The translations under genes were made by a program, and so were the position numbers. This document shows positions 20,835 through 33,591 of a DNA stretch of 64,000 nt, piece after piece (the first letter of the stretch is position 1; each line of letters opens with the position of its first letter). This stretch comes from Ampullaceana balthica. Taxonomy: Eukaryota; Mollusca; Gastropoda; Lymnaeidae. The stretch is taken from assembly GCA_944989445.1 (NCBI GenBank), contig CALYLW010000340.1, positions 178,478-242,477 of the forward strand. The letters run 5' to 3'. The notes beneath the pieces were generated by a model, which searched no databases, was not told the DNA's origin, and was given only the letters and a program-made list of their open reading frames with translations.

Positions 20835-22604
20835 GGGGCCGTCCATAAATGAAGTCACTCAATTTTCGCTGATTCTCACCCCCCCCCCGTCACAAAAACT
20901 TAGACCCCCCTCCAATATGACGTCACAAAGCTTTGCGGCCCTCCCCCCCCCATAAAACATATAAGCCGCATTTTTATTGAACATGTTTCAAATCACTTTT
21001 GTGTCATTTAAGTATGTATTTAGTGCAGGGGTATCTAAAGTCCGCCCCGCGGACCAAACACGACACGAGCTTAAATTTTAACTGGCCGCGGCTTTATCTT
21101 ATATAACTAATTGACGGACGCATTATTTCTGTAACGACATATAAAAAGTCAAAATTTTGTAATGTTTTGATGGCAAATATCGAGAACATTTTATTGTTTA
21201 GCAATTACTAGACTTTCAATCTAAAAGACCAAACAAGAGGAACAAATTTAGTTGCTTCTGTTTGTTCTGCTGTCAATGACGTTAAATTACCAAGTAAACA
21301 ATCTCTGATGGTGCCCTGGCCATGACTGACGAGCACAGTTGGCTAGCAAAACTTGTCTGTAACAAAGTCTGCGATGAAGCTGGCAAAGATTTTAAACTTC
21401 ACGGTATCATTCACTAACAAGATCTTTCTGCCTAACACCTTAGATGTGATCGTGTCATTAAGCCACTGATAAAAAGTTTAAACTCTATTCGCTCTAAAAC
21501 CCTGTTTAACCGCCATGTTTCAGCAGTTTCTTCTTGACGTCCTGGGAGAAAACGAAGATTGTGTGTATCACAATGGTATAAGATGGCTCAGTCGGGGAAC
21601 AGTACTCCAGCGCCTCTACATACTTAAATAAGAAGAGAAAAATAGGAACAACCAAATCTAGAACTATCTGATCCTGCTTAGGTGGCAGATTTTGGATTTT
21701 TAGTTGATGTGACAAGACACCTAAACTTTCTTAACACAAATCTTCAAGGGCAAACAGCAGTGGTATTCAATTATATTCATAAATATAGGCCTTTGAAACA
21801 AACTACACATTTTTCAAAGGAAACTGTCTCGAATGCAGTCCAATACAACACATTTCGTCCCACTACAGAAAAGCATGAAAAGTTTTCCAGAAAGAAAAGG
21901 CAACGAGCAAACGCAGAGGTAAGTTGCAGATATCATATCCATGGCTGATGAATTTCAAAGACGCTCTCAGGAATTAGCAACTATTGAAGACAAGCAATCT
22001 GCAACTGGAATTCGTGGAGTTTTAAAATGATGCTGAATTTCGCTGCAGACAACAACAGCTTTCTCTCATTGAATTTTTACCGTCAGCTGTATTGTGAGAG
22101 ATTACAAGAAATTCGAACATTTGCTAAGAAAATGTTCAGCTTGTTTGGCTTAAAATGTGTGAGCAGACATTTCAAAAAGAATCGTGTTAGACTAATGTAT
22201 CACGCATACGTATCAAAATAGTGGCATTGAGCCTGACCTCACTTATTTACTTGCAGTCAAGTTCTCAATTTCACCCTTCACATTACAATTTTGCAACAAA
22301 AAAACTTCTCAAAGTATGTAATTTTTGTTTATTATCTTTTACTTAGGTCCCGGAATATCTTTACTTCATGGAATATGACCCGCCATGCAAAAGTGTGACC
22401 CCATGATTTAGTGTAAAGATGCACTCTAATTGCGTGAAGCCATGTAAAACGTCATTAAATATTTTCAATCAAATATGCAAGTGGAACTTTTTATTTAAAG
22501 TTACGCATTTTGATGTGACGTCACATATCTTACACAACCCCCTCCCCGTCACAAAAGTGTGACCCCCTCCCCCCTAGGTGCGTGACTTAATTATGGACGG
22601 CCCC
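20835..22604. mobile_element. GGGGCCGTCCATAA-type MITE split by a hAT
   Basis: Ends are GGGGCCGTCCATAAATG and, inverted, GGGGCCGTCCATAATTAAG. Without the hAT at 21026-22405 it is about 0.38 kb, with GACGTCA motifs and C-rich runs in both arms. Relatives are at 40509-40910, 46954-47168 and inside 14721-15288. The long ends, no coding capacity and multiple copies fit a MITE; the parent superfamily is unclear. Confidence 0.75.
21026..22405 (+). pseudogene. Decayed hAT, GTF2IRD2/EPM2AIP1-like, with perfect target duplication
   Basis: Begins CAGGGGTATCTAAAGTCC and ends, inverted, CATGGGGTCACAC. It is flanked on both sides by ATTTAGTG (21018-21025 and 22406-22413), an exact 8-bp target duplication as hAT transposases make. 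Broken coding matches the copy at 11653, for example FLVDVTRHLNFLNTNLQGQ near 21700. Stops and deletions throughout. The host sequence is the MITE interior. Confidence 0.85.
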
Positions 22605-23080
22605 TGAAACATATTTTTTTTCCTCTAATACAAGCTATATAAAACTTAGCTTAAACTTTGTCTACTGTTTAAATGGATGTATTTTGACCATACTTGGAAC
22701 ATAAAAACTTGATTACCCATATTAAAATACTATAGTGCAATAAACTGTTATAGTCCATTCCTTTTGTGCCGTGGACCCATTTTTTTTCTCTTAAACATTT
22801 AATTCTTTATTCCCCATTCCAATTTAAACCATTTGACCTATGTTGAAAAATATATCCAAATATATATATATATATGATCCAAATTGAAATCAGTAAGTGC
22901 TTTGAACTTCACATCTGACTTCAACTGGGCCCGGGGGGACCTTAATGTCATTTTTTCTTATTGTATTCATACAGACACCATTAAACTTTAGGAAGTTGTT
23001 GACTACGTTCTCACAAAAGGTTCTGGCATAACAAGTTTTTAAAATACCACTTATTTTGGGCCGGGGTTGGAAAAATGCCA

Positions 23081-26000
23081 TTTTTAAATCCCTTATATTA
23101 ACTTCACATCCGTCTCTGTCTCTCTCTCTCTCTCTCTCTGTCTTGGGTTCGCGGTCGGTCGGTCGGGAGAGCGGAAAAAAAAAGTATAAAATGACTCACT
23201 TCCCGTGAAGCCATCAAGCTGAAATTTGGCACACGGACCCGTGTCACATAACAATGAATTGTATCAAAATTTCAGATCGATCGAACGTACCGTAATTAAA
23301 CAAATGCATTTTTAGTTTATCACAATACGAGGTATGTAATGTAATTTCACTGTTTGTTATTGTTTTTTTCACGTGATTGTTCAGTCACGCGTTGAAGCGA
23401 CCCATCGAAGTACCGGCGTGCTTTTGTTTACATTTTACGTGTCACGCTGAGATCGGCGACCAGATTTTTCCCCTCTCCCACCCCCCTCCCCCCAGGGTTA
23501 TGAAGCAAAGTTGAATTAAGACAGATTCAGTCTGTAAATGTTTGTCGCGTTTGAAAATAATCAATACTGTTAGTTATGTCTCATATATAAGGGATTTATA
23601 GTCATAAACTTTGTTTTTACGGGTTCGTTTTTTAAATCCCTTATATTAACTTCGAAATCTTGTCTGTCGTCATCTCTCTCTTCGTACGTCGGTCGCGCGG
23701 AAAAAGAAAAGTAAAAAATGACCCACTTCCCTTCATGCGATCGAGCTAAAATTTGGCACATGGACCTGTCTCACCTAACAATGCATCGTATCAAATTTTC
23801 AGATCGATCGAACATACCGTAATTAAATAAATGCATTTTTAGTTTTTCCTAATATAACGTATAAAATTCAAATTCACGGTTTGTTGTTTTTTTTCCACGT
23901 GAGAGTTTGAGTTGACGCTTTGACGTCGACCGTCGTGCTGACATCCCCTCACGTCCCATCCCCCTTTATTAAAGACAGGGGACATCACTCGGTGTCAGTC
24001 TGTAAATGTTTGTCGCGTTGGAACATAATCAATACTTTTAGTTCTGTCTGATATATAAGGGATTTATTGTCAAAAACGTTTTTTAAATCCCTTATATTAA
24101 CTTCGCGGCCGTCTCTGTCATCATCTCATGGGCGGGCGGAAAAACAAAAGTAAAAAATGACCCACTTCTCGTGATCCGATCGAGCTGAAATTTGGCACAC
24201 GAGCCCGTCTTACCTAACAATGCATCGTATCAAAATTTCAGATCGATCGAACGTACCGTAAGTAAATTAATGCATTTTAGTTTATCCTTATATAATATAT
24301 GTAATTCAAACTCACTGTTTGTTATTGTTTTTTTTCCACGTGAAAGTTTGATTTGACGCGCTGAGGCGACCCATCGAAGAACCGGCGTGCTTTTGTTTAC
24401 ATTTTACGTGTCACGCTGAGCTCGGTCAAACGAATCGGTGACCTGACTTTTCCCCTCTCCCCCTCCCACCCACCCCTCCAGGGTTATGAAGCAAAGTTGA
24501 GTTAAGACAGATTCAGTCTGTAAATATTTGTAAATACTTTTAGTTATGTCTCATATATAAGGGATTTATAGTCAAAAACTTTGTTTTTACGGGTTTGTTT
24601 ATTTACGGGTCTTTTTAAATCCCTTATATTAACTTCACCGCCGTCTCTGACGTTGTGTCGTCATCTCTCTCTCTGTCTTGGGCGGGCGGAAAAACCAAAG
24701 TAAAAAATGACCCACTTCCCGTGATCCGACCGAGCTGAAATTTGGCACACGGACCCGTCTCACCTCACAATGCATCGTATCAAAATTTCAGATAGATCGA
24801 ACATACCGTAATTAAATTTATGTATTTTTAGTTTATCCTTATATATCGTATATAATTCAAATTCACTGTTTGTTATTGTTTTTTTCACGGGATTGTTCAG
24901 TCACGAGGTTACGCGACCCATCGAAGTACCGGCGTGCTTTTGTTTACATTTTACGTGTCACGCTGAGCTCGGTCAAGCGATCGATGACCAGACTTTTCCC
25001 CTCTCCCACCCCCCTACCAGGGTTATGAAGCAAAGTTGAGTTAAGACAGATTCAGTCCGTAAATGTTTGTCGCGTTTGAAAATAATCAACACTGTTAGTT
25101 ATGTCTCATATATTAGGGATTTATAGTCAAAAACTTTGTTTTTACGGGTTTGTTTTATTTATTAAATCCCTTATATTAACTTCACCGCCGTCTCTGTCTG
25201 TCGTGATCTCTGTTTCTCTTTCTTGGGCGGGCGGAAAAACAAAAGTAAAAAATGACCTACTTTCCGTGAAGCCATCGAGCTGAAATTTAGCACACGGACC
25301 CGTGTCACATAACAATGCATCGTATCAAAATTTCACATCGATCGAACGTACCGTAATTAAATTAATGCATTTTTAGTTTATCTCTATACGAGATATGTAA
25401 TTAAATATCACAGTTTGTTATTGTTTTTTTTTCACGTGCGACCTCAGTTCGCACGTTGACGCGACCCTTCGATGTACCGGCGTGCTTTTGTTTACATTTT
25501 ACGTGACACACTGTGCTCGGTCCACCGATCGGTGACCAGACCTTTCATCTCTCCCACCCCCCACCCCCACCCCCCCGGTTATACAGCAGGAGTTAAGGCA
25601 GATACAGTCTGTAAATGTTTGTCGCGTTTGAAGATGATCAATACTTTTAATTATGACTCATATATACGGGATTTATAGTCAAAAACTTTGTTTTTAAGGG
25701 TTTGTTTTATTAAATCCCTTATATTAACTTCGAAATCTTGTCGTCATCTCTTCGTACGTCGGTCGGGCGGAAAAACAAAAGTCAAAAATGACCCACTTCT
25801 CGTCATTGGCACATATACTCGAATCACCTAACAATGCATCATTTCAAAAATTCAGACCCATCGAACGTACCGTAATTAAATTAATGTATTTTTAGTTTAT
25901 CTATATAAGCTATATGTAGCGGTCGCTATCGTTTACATTTTACGGGTCACTTGACTTCACGCTAGCCAGAGGTGAACACATCTCGTGCTTTAACCAGGTG

Positions 26001-26230
26001 TACCGGCGTGCTTTTGTTTACATTTTGCGTGTCACGCCGAGCTCGGTCCAGCGATCGGTGACAAGACCTTTCCCCTCTCCCCCCCCCCGGGTTAAAAGCA
26101 AACGGGAGTTAAGACAGATTCAGTCTGTAAATATTTGTCGCGTTTGAACATAATCAATACTTTTTAATTATGTCTCATATATAAGGGATTTATAGTCAAA
26201 AACTTTGTTTTTACGGGGTTGTTTTATTTT
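23081..26230. repeat. Tandem array of six Helentron-like elements (about 0.45-0.55 kb each)
   Basis: Units start with TTAAATCCCTTATATTAACTTC near 23081, 23631, 24086, 24612, 25164 and 25710. Each ends with ATATAAGGGATTTATAGTC, so each is bounded by 13-bp inverted repeats (AAATCCCTTATAT). A shared core, CGTATCAAAATTTCAG then ATCGATCGAACGTACCG, lies about 170 bp into each, and CCGGCGTGCTTTTGTTTAC further on. Linkers of about 40 bp contain CAAAAACTTTGTTTTTACGG. Single copies occur on the minus strand at 51.1 and 60.7 kb. The architecture resembles Helentron-associated (HINE/DINE-type) elements, which are known to expand in tandem. Confidence 0.75.
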
Positions 26231-27147
26231 CTAACATGAGTTTATAAAAGTCATAATAAACAGTGGCTACTCGGTAGATGGATCGCTCTTAATCAACTTG
26301 GTATATACAAATTTGATGAACCATATTGAAATTCTATAGGGTATTAAACACCTAATGCCCATACCTTCGGGAAAGCTTTATTTCTCGTAAAATTTTAAAC
26401 AATATTGAAATATATTTACTCATATCTCCATCATGATCCACATTGAAATTTTCAGGGCTTTTCAATTTTATATCTCTCACTGCTTTTTGCTAGGGGCCCT
26501 TAATGTCATTTTATTTCCATTTTGACTATACACGACAGTGACAAATATTGACAAACAAGTATATCCATCATGATCCAGATTAAAATAAGCAGGCCTTTTG
26601 AAATTAAAATCTTGCACCCATTGGGCCTGAGGCCCTTAGTGTCGTTTTTTTTATATCAGCTGTGTAAATATTATTTTTAGAGGTAAGTTGCACTTGCTGA
26701 TCACCAAGAAACTGTCGAAAGTTGTTGACTACACTCCGGCAAAGGGTTCTGGCTACAATGTATGTTCCTCGATCAAACTTGGTACATAAGATTTTGCTGA
26801 CATATTTAGAAACTATAAGGCATTAAAAAGCTGATTTCTTATGGTAAAGTAGGTTTCATTTCAAAATTCTATTCATGTAATGGTCTTAACGGCCAACAAC
26901 GTTCACCATATTGGACTGTCTTATTTTAGGCCAAATGTTCACGAAATTTTTTAGATCGTTTCCCTGCGCTAACCGAAGCTTATGAACGTACTTATTTTGT
27001 TGTTATGGCACCAATGTCAGTTGCCTTATTGAACTTTTCCAAAGGTGTTTGTTATTTATGGTCCCATCTTTCAGAAATTTGGTACGCAGGTTCCAAACGC
27101 TAACTAAATCCTACTTGTCCATTGCGCACCGCTGGTATTTTTTCTGG

Positions 27148-27814
27148 TCATTAATATAAGACTACAGTTAATTTATTTCATGATTTCTCAATACTTTAAC
27201 ATTATTTTTATCAGTATTATATTAGGCACTCCATGTAATTATTCAACCATTTCAACTTTCACGAATATTGACACGTGTTTAACAGTTGTTAGCAGAGTAG
27301 TATGAAATTTTCTATAGTTCACACATAATTGATTGTTCTTGGAGAAGAGAAATAAATTGCAAAGCAAGATCGAATGTGTAGAGACATGCAGCTTCTAGAA
27401 GCGGGTTTGACAACAGCTGCAGAAAACATAATGGCGTTCTAAGTGTTTCTGTACCTGACCAATGTGAATACCTGCCGTGACTTTTATTACGCCTGGCTTA
27501 CAAATGCTGCCTAGAGATAACACAGTCATTTAGATAAGACTCAAATCATGTTTTAGTTAAACATCATCAGGACATTTTTAAGAAAGCTTTTAAAATATAG
27601 AGTTCTTTTGATTAAATCTCTTTTATATAGACATTTGGAATTTGTTTGGATATCTTTCTTGAAAAGAAAGTAACGTTATTATTAGTATATGTATCTTCAT
27701 TAAATAATATTTATAATTAATTGATTTTCGTGATTCATGTTCATTGTAGTCAATATTCTAATTCTAAAAATAAGCCAGGAAACCAAAAAAATATAGTCAA
27801 GAACACACAGACAA
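27148..27814. other. Spacer
   Basis: AT-rich, with short stretches of moderate GC near 27360-27480. No ORF, repeat or RNA gene recognised. Confidence 0.5.
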
Positions 27815-29640
27815 CCAGACCCGGCCTTAAGGCAAGGCGAACGAGGCAACCGCCTTGGGCTCCGCGCTTTACAGGGCCCCGCGCCTTGACTAAAACTTTA
27901 AAAAATACTTTTTACAAATGTTCTACTATTACTTAATAATTGTTTCTTTTATATAACAAGAGTATCAATAAATTTTTTATTATATTTTTTCAGGATTAAG
28001 TAATTAGAAAAATAGCGTATTAATATTATTAAATATTATAATCACCATAGATCCTACTTCAAAAAGTACCTTTACTATAGCTTTTTAATAAGCATTTATG
28101 GATTCAGGAGAACATTTTAAATAAGAGAACGAAATGTTTAGCCTTTAACTTGCTTTGGTATAAAAATTGCCCAATTTCCTGCTGAGCACAACATGGCGTT
28201 TCGTAGTTCAGTCGATAAGCTACATCAGACACACAATGGAAACTTTTTGGAGTCTCGTTGAATTGCTGAAAAAAATTGATCCGGTTTTGCAGGAACATAT
28301 ACGAAGAATACAAACAGATGAAATTCATGATCACTACTTGGGAAAGCGAATTCAAAACGAGATAATGTCGTTGATGGGAAATGAAGTAAAGAAAATTATT
28401 ATTGGAAGAGTAAAATCAGCTAAATACTTTTCAGTTATACTTGTAATCACATTGGACCAAAGTCACCAAGAACAGATGTCACTGACAATTCGCCAAGTAA
28501 GCCCAGGAGGTGGATATTCTGAAGTAATTCATGAGCACTTCATTCGTTTTCTAGATGTAGAAGAAAGTACTGGACAACACCTGCTTGGTGTCATACTATT
28601 GGAACTGACAAAATTAGGCTTACATGTTTCTGATATCCGCGGTCAAGGATACAACAACGGTGCGAACATGAAGGGGCATAAATTAGGCGTATAAACTTAT
28701 CTTTAACTATTAAATCCAAGACATTTTTTACCTCTTGTACCTTTCAATGTTAAAAATTGCTGCTAATGTGAAATGGCAAAACTTTTCATGATGCAATGAC
28801 GTTTTTGGGTTTAATTCAACAAATCAATGTTTTATTTTCTGCTTCAACAAAGCGATGGATTTAAAGAATTACAAAATATTTATATTTCTGTCAATCTAGC
28901 AACCGTAGAGGTCAGCACGGATCTTACTTGCAAATATTAAAAATTTTATAGAAATGGCGGTTTTGAAACAGCAATGGCAATTGCAAAAGACTGAACCCAT
29001 TTTCAAAGAGACGATAGTGCGAAAGAGGGGGGAAAAGATGAAGGATTTGTAGATACACTAGAAAAATTTCGCACAATTTTTTAAAGTTGATATGGCTATC
29101 ATGTCGCTGGACAATCGCATTGAATAGCTACGAAATCATCATATTTCGTTTGGATTTCTTTATAAATTTCTTTTTAAAAAAATAATTAAAAAATTTTTTT
29201 TTAAATTTAAAAAAAGATCTACTGAATTGCAGTATGAATCTGGAGAAAAAAGTCATTGCCTGGGAGTGTAAGGATCTTGATGGTTTCATGTTTGCTGAAG
29301 AGTTGAAATCATCGAGTTCCATAATTCCCACAGTCACCTGCAACGATCCTATTAAGATTGTGAAGTTTCTTTCAGTAAACAAGCGTTACATTGACTTTCC
29401 TAACACACACATTGCACTTCAAATACTTCTAACAATTCCATTCACTGTCGTTTCCGGAGAAAGAAGCTTTACAAAACTAAAACTCATTATAATCTGTATC
29501 CGATCAACTTTGATTCAAAATCCACTAAGTAAATTAGCTAATTTGTCCATAGAGAATAAAGATACTAAGGATCTTGACAGTAATAAACTTATTTCAGCTT
29601 GTCCAGCCGTCAAAACTCGCAAGATTTGACTGAAAATTGT
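27815..29640 (+). pseudogene. Decayed ZMYM1-like hAT transposase
   Basis: The left end CAGACCCGGCCTTAAGGC, with AACCGCCTTGGG behind it, is the end type of ZMYM1-like hATs. An open segment at 28167-28694 encodes the DUF4371-type part: KYFSVILVITLDQSHQEQMS, then TGQHLLGVILLEL and DIRGQGYNNGANMKG. The central catalytic part is shredded by stops. The segment at 29234-29629 carries the C-terminal hAT dimerisation motif FTVVSGERSFTKLKLI. The right end is missing; LINE sequence starts at about 29690. No longer functional. Confidence 0.82.
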
Positions 29641-29679
29641 AAACATGAGGTGGCAGTAGAAGATACAACTACACCAGCG

Positions 29680-30297
29680 CTAGTTTGTAAAGTTTATGAT
29701 GTTATATAGATAAACTGTCAGCACGAAGCCTTGCTTTACTCCACTACTTACTGGGAAACCCTCTGTGGTGGCACTGTTATAGCACACTGTGCCCTGCATG
29801 TTATCGTGGAATTGCTTAATGATGTTAAGCAGACGTGTAGGGCAGCCTATTTTTACTAAGATCTGGAAAAGACCGCTTCTGCTGAAAAGATCAAAAGCTT
29901 TAGTGAGGTCGACGAGTGCGATGTTAAGAGGCATTTGTTGCTCCCTGCATTTCTCCTGCAGCTGGCGCAGAGAGATGATCATGTCTATGGTTGACCTTTC
30001 GGCTCCAAAGCCATATTGCGATTCTGGGAAAAAACGCGATGCTAGGGTCTGCAGGCGTGTTAATGCAACTTGGGCGAAGGCCTTTCCAACTATACTGAGG
30101 AGAGAGATTCCAAGATAGTTATTGCAGTCACTCTTGTCTCCTTTATTTTTATACAATGTAACGATGTTTGCATCTTTAAACTCCTGTGGCACATACTCTA
30201 TTTTGCAATATTCTTCTCCATCTTACTCCAGTATGCCTTCAAGAACAACAGCGACGAGATATACATACACACCAGAGCTGACGGGAATTATTTAATA
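29680..30297 (-). pseudogene. LINE reverse transcriptase, inverted 5' part
   Basis: The minus-strand frame from about 30230 reads VPQEFKDANIVTLYKNKGDK, GISLLSIVGKAFAQVALTRL, PESQYGFGAERSTIDMI, VDLTKAFDLFSRSGL and SSGVKQGFVLT: fingers and palm blocks of a non-LTR reverse transcriptase, stopping just before the (F/Y)ADD block. The missing remainder lies on the opposite strand at 30978-31960. The 5' side runs up to the Helitron at 30298. This fits 5' inversion by twin priming. Confidence 0.82.
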
Positions 30298-30977
30298 CTA
30301 GACGCCCCGTGGCGTAGCATACGCCACAGACTTGCTCATGGAGAGTGAAAAGAATGGTGAGAAGGAACGGACACAATCTACAGCACGAAGTAATCAAAAC
30401 AACGCGAGTGAACGACTGCCAACTCATTGTTTATTTTCGAGACATTTGCAGGCGAAATTCGGTACACCCCTAACTTCTATGAAGTCAGCTGTAAAACGAT
30501 AATCGGTTTAAAATCGGAGTTACATAATCGATAATCCGTTTTCAAAAAAACAACAAAAAACAAGCAATTAACAACCCTAAATATGACTAACCCTCGCTAG
30601 GATCGGCCAAACAAATTTTATGTTTAAGGGATGGTAGTAATAAATTCGTATGCTATGCAATAAAGAGGTAAAAGAACGGGCACAAACAGACATTTTAAAA
30701 AAAAACCAAAAATTATATATATATTCGCCGGGCTTCAACCCATGACCTTCCTCGCACGAGGCGGACGTGTTAACCAATACACTACGAATCTCACGTTTTC
30801 TGTGAAAGAACAACGCAAGTAAAACGCAATGGCCATTGTTGGTCAGCACTACCTTCGCTTGTCAACTGTTAACTGTGTTTAGTTGACCCGAGCGAGGGTC
30901 ATTCATCACGCTCTGTTGCACATGCAGCTTCTTGTTGCCTCGCAGGGTCCGACCACGATTAGAATTATATATAGAGA
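30298..30977 (-). mobile_element. Non-autonomous H4 Helitron with tRNA-like segment, copy 2
   Basis: Read on the minus strand: start A|TCTCTATATATAATTC at 30977, 'GGTCGGACCCTGCGAGG', the tRNA-like block, then an 8-bp-stem hairpin GTGGCGTATGCTACGCCAC and CTAG|T at 30301-30298. The hairpin arms differ from copies 1 and 3 at paired positions. Inserted between the two inverted halves of a LINE. Confidence 0.83.
30721..30791 (-). other. tRNA-like sequence inside H4 Helitron (copy 2)
   Basis: Minus strand: acceptor AGATTCG/CGAATAT, box A TAGTGTATTGGTTAAC, anticodon loop CTCGTGC, weakened box B GGTTGAAGCC. Homologous to 18139-18210, but the T stem has decayed and the anticodon differs, so selection for tRNA function is unlikely. 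Confidence 0.6.
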
Positions 30978-31960
30978 TTGCACGATTTAGACCCAAAACC
31001 AAAATAAGGAAGATTTTGCAGCGCGAGCTCTTATTTGCAGACGATGCTGCAATAAAATCTCACACAGCAGACGGCAAGTAGAACCTTGTATCCAGCTTCT
31101 CCGCTACCTGCAAAGAGTTTGGCCTGACCATTAGTATAAAGAAAACCAACATAATGGCACAGGATGCTGCGTCCCTCCCCACTATCACCTTTGACAGTTT
31201 TACATAACTGGGATCGTACATCCCGAGCACTCTCTCAATGGAAGATGAGATAAGTGGTAGGATAGGGAAGGCCACAATTGTTATGGTTAGACTGTACAAA
31301 AGAGTCTGGTCCAATGCCAAACTCACAGCAAGAACTAATCTGCAGGTATACAAGGACTTCGTACTGAGCACACTCCTCTATGCATGCGAGTCTTTGACCA
31401 CCTATACCAGGCATGAAAGAAGGCTTAATAGCTTTCACCTCAGATGCCTGCGCCGCATCCTAGACATCAAATGGCAAGAGAAAGTCCCCAACACGGATGT
31501 CCTGGCTCAAGCAAGCATTAGCAGCGTTCCAGCCATATTAAGACAAAGACACTTCTGATGGCTTGGACACGTCAAGAGAATGCAAACTGGGCGTATACCC
31601 AAGGATGTGCTATACAGCGAGCTGGCGACTGGGAAAAGGTCGGTTGGTCTACCACGTCTCAGATACACGGACATATGCAGAAGAGACATGAAAGAAGCCA
31701 ACATTGACATACGAAACTGGGAAAACCTGGCAGAGGATAGGTCCACGTGACTGTCTATAGTGAAAGAAGGATTACTAAGAGCCTAGGAACAAACCAGGGC
31801 GGAAACAGTTGAAAAAAGGGCGAGGAGGAAGGCCAGGCAACACTGCCTCACCGCATTCGTGTGTGTGACATGCAGAAGAGACTGCCACTCGAGGATTCGT
31901 CTCATCAGCTACACCAAGAGCTGCAAAAAATCAGATAAATCTACCGTCTCTCGCAGACGG
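30978..31960 (+). pseudogene. LINE reverse transcriptase, 3' part in sense orientation
   Basis: Plus-strand translation starts FRPKTKIRKILQRELLFADD (catalytic FADD), then KEFGLTISIKKTNIMAQDA, a LGSYIPSTLSMEDEI stretch, VYKDFVLSTLLYACESLTTY, FHLRCLRRILDIKWQ, WLGHVKRMQTGRIPKDVLY and GRPRLRYTDICRRDMKEANI. About five in-frame stops occur, so it is dead. It begins right where the minus-strand part at 29680 breaks off, so the two together make one reverse transcriptase. Family: a non-LTR (LINE) type widespread in invertebrates; clade not assigned. Confidence 0.82.
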
Positions 31961-33330
31961 ACAGATATACCACATATAAACTGCTAATAAGCATAACAAA
32001 GCAAACACTTTTAATTATAAACATCTTTTTTGAGTTTTGAGATCTTCAATTAAATTAATAAAAGTGTCACTACTTATATTTCCCCGCCGTTTAGAGTAAA
32101 AGTGTAAATTGTAAATAATATAGTTTTACTTCCCACTGCTTAATATAGGTAGAAATGCAATTTTTTTTATTGCTTATATACATTTGAAATCTCAGTCCTG
32201 ACTTTTCGAGCTTTGAACAGCAACTCCTCCTGACCCATTCCAAATTGAGGGTTCGGGTCTTTTGCAAATATATTATGGTGGTCCCAAAGATGTGCACGGG
32301 CCAAAAAAAAATTACCGAAAATGTTTAGATACTGGATTTCTTGGAAAGAGAATTTGTTTTCTTCGGTATTTTATCATTTTCTCGCCAACCATAACATCTA
32401 TCGGCATGAAACAAACGCGAAACAATAGCTAATAATATTTAGAACAATGCTGGAGACATAATTATATGAAAAAGCTACTTGTTTAACTTCCGTAATTTTG
32501 CATCAACATGTAGAAAGTTATGTATATGTTTAGTTTCAGAATTATTGATCTGATCTGAAATGACTCTTAATGTCGTTTAGAATGATGGTTAATGGGGTTT
32601 TCCGGCTTTGTGAATGATAATGTTAGACTGTTGTGTGGTGCGCATGATATTGACACATTCTTGGTGTGACTCAGCGTGAGGGGATATGACGTCATATTGT
32701 ATTTAGTTTCAGAATTACTTATTTGAATCGACTTTTAATTTTAATGTAATCTAGAATTATTTCCCTTGAATAAAAAAATCGGAAATTCTTTGTTGGAGAT
32801 AAGTACTCATTCGAGTTTTTATTACTTTATTATGATGATCTTCCTATCGGTGTGCGGAAAGTACTACAGCTTAGCTATTTTCAATGTTTTTTCTTCGACT
32901 TTAGTTTTCAATCAGAATTTTCAAAATGGGGTAACCTAGGGGTAAAAATTCACGCGAAAAACGCCGTAAAACTTTTCAAATCAAAACTGATATTTTTTAG
33001 GCACATAAAAAACACACATAAACACAAGTTAAAGATAAAAAATATATATCTTTCGTTCAATAAACATTAGTAATTTATTCACATGTTGATTTTATTTGTG
33101 TAAGTCTCCTAGAAGTATTTCTATTAATTTTTTTAAAACTACGAAAAATGAACCTTGAACGCGTTTTTCGCCAGTTTGGACTAACGAAATAGAACTATTT
33201 TTTTCAAATGATAGTTCAATCTAAATTGTATGTTATTAAAATATATATGTTTGTTTTTATTACTTGTGAATCATTTAGAGTGACATAATTAAATAAAATG
33301 AAAATTGAAAGCATTTATTAAGTTATTTAA
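31961..33330. other. Spacer without recognised features
   Basis: AT-rich. A degenerate direct repeat of about 0.2 kb starts with 'TTTAGTTTCAGAATTA' at 32528 and 32703. No coding segment supported. Confidence 0.45.
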
Positions 33331-33591
33331 TTAAAGCAGTCCTTGTGGTCCAAGGTTAGTAATGTACGGTGTGGAAGTGGGAAATAAAGCAGTCCTTGTG
33401 GTCCAAGGTTAGTAATGTACGGGGTGGAAGTGGGACATAAAGCAGTCCTTGTGGTCTAAGGTTAGTAATGTCCAGGGTGGAAGTGAGAAATAAAGCAGTC
33501 CTTGTGGTCCAAGATTAGTAATGTCCGGGGTGGAGGTGGGAAATAAAGCAGTCCTTGTGGTCCAAGATTAGTAATGTCCGGGGTGGAGGTG
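33331..33591. repeat. 53-bp minisatellite, left part
   Basis: About five copies with an exact 53-bp period (ATAAAGC at 33384, 33437, 33490, 33543), each carrying CAGTCCTTGTGGTCCAAGG and AGTAATGTCCGGGGTGG. The array continues on the far side of the element at 33592-35853. Confidence 0.95.

Larger units (their letters stand above)
20659..27147 (+). mobile_element. Non-autonomous H1 Helitron carrying nested insertions
   Basis: Starts at A|TCTATGCTAATAAAGGGC (20659) and ends near CTGG|T (27144-27147). The last 120 bp align with the H1 terminus at 10949, including the 'TATCCATCATGATCCAG' segment. Its own sequence survives in three pieces: 20659-20834, 22605-23080 and about 26231-27147, some 1.6 kb in all. 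The first gap is filled by a MITE containing a hAT, the second by a six-unit array of Helentron-like elements. No transposase. Confidence 0.7.

Noticed and set aside
23081..26230. CRISPR-like repeat array
   Set aside because: Units are about 0.5 kb, variable in length and have inverted ends; this is a eukaryotic tandem transposon array.
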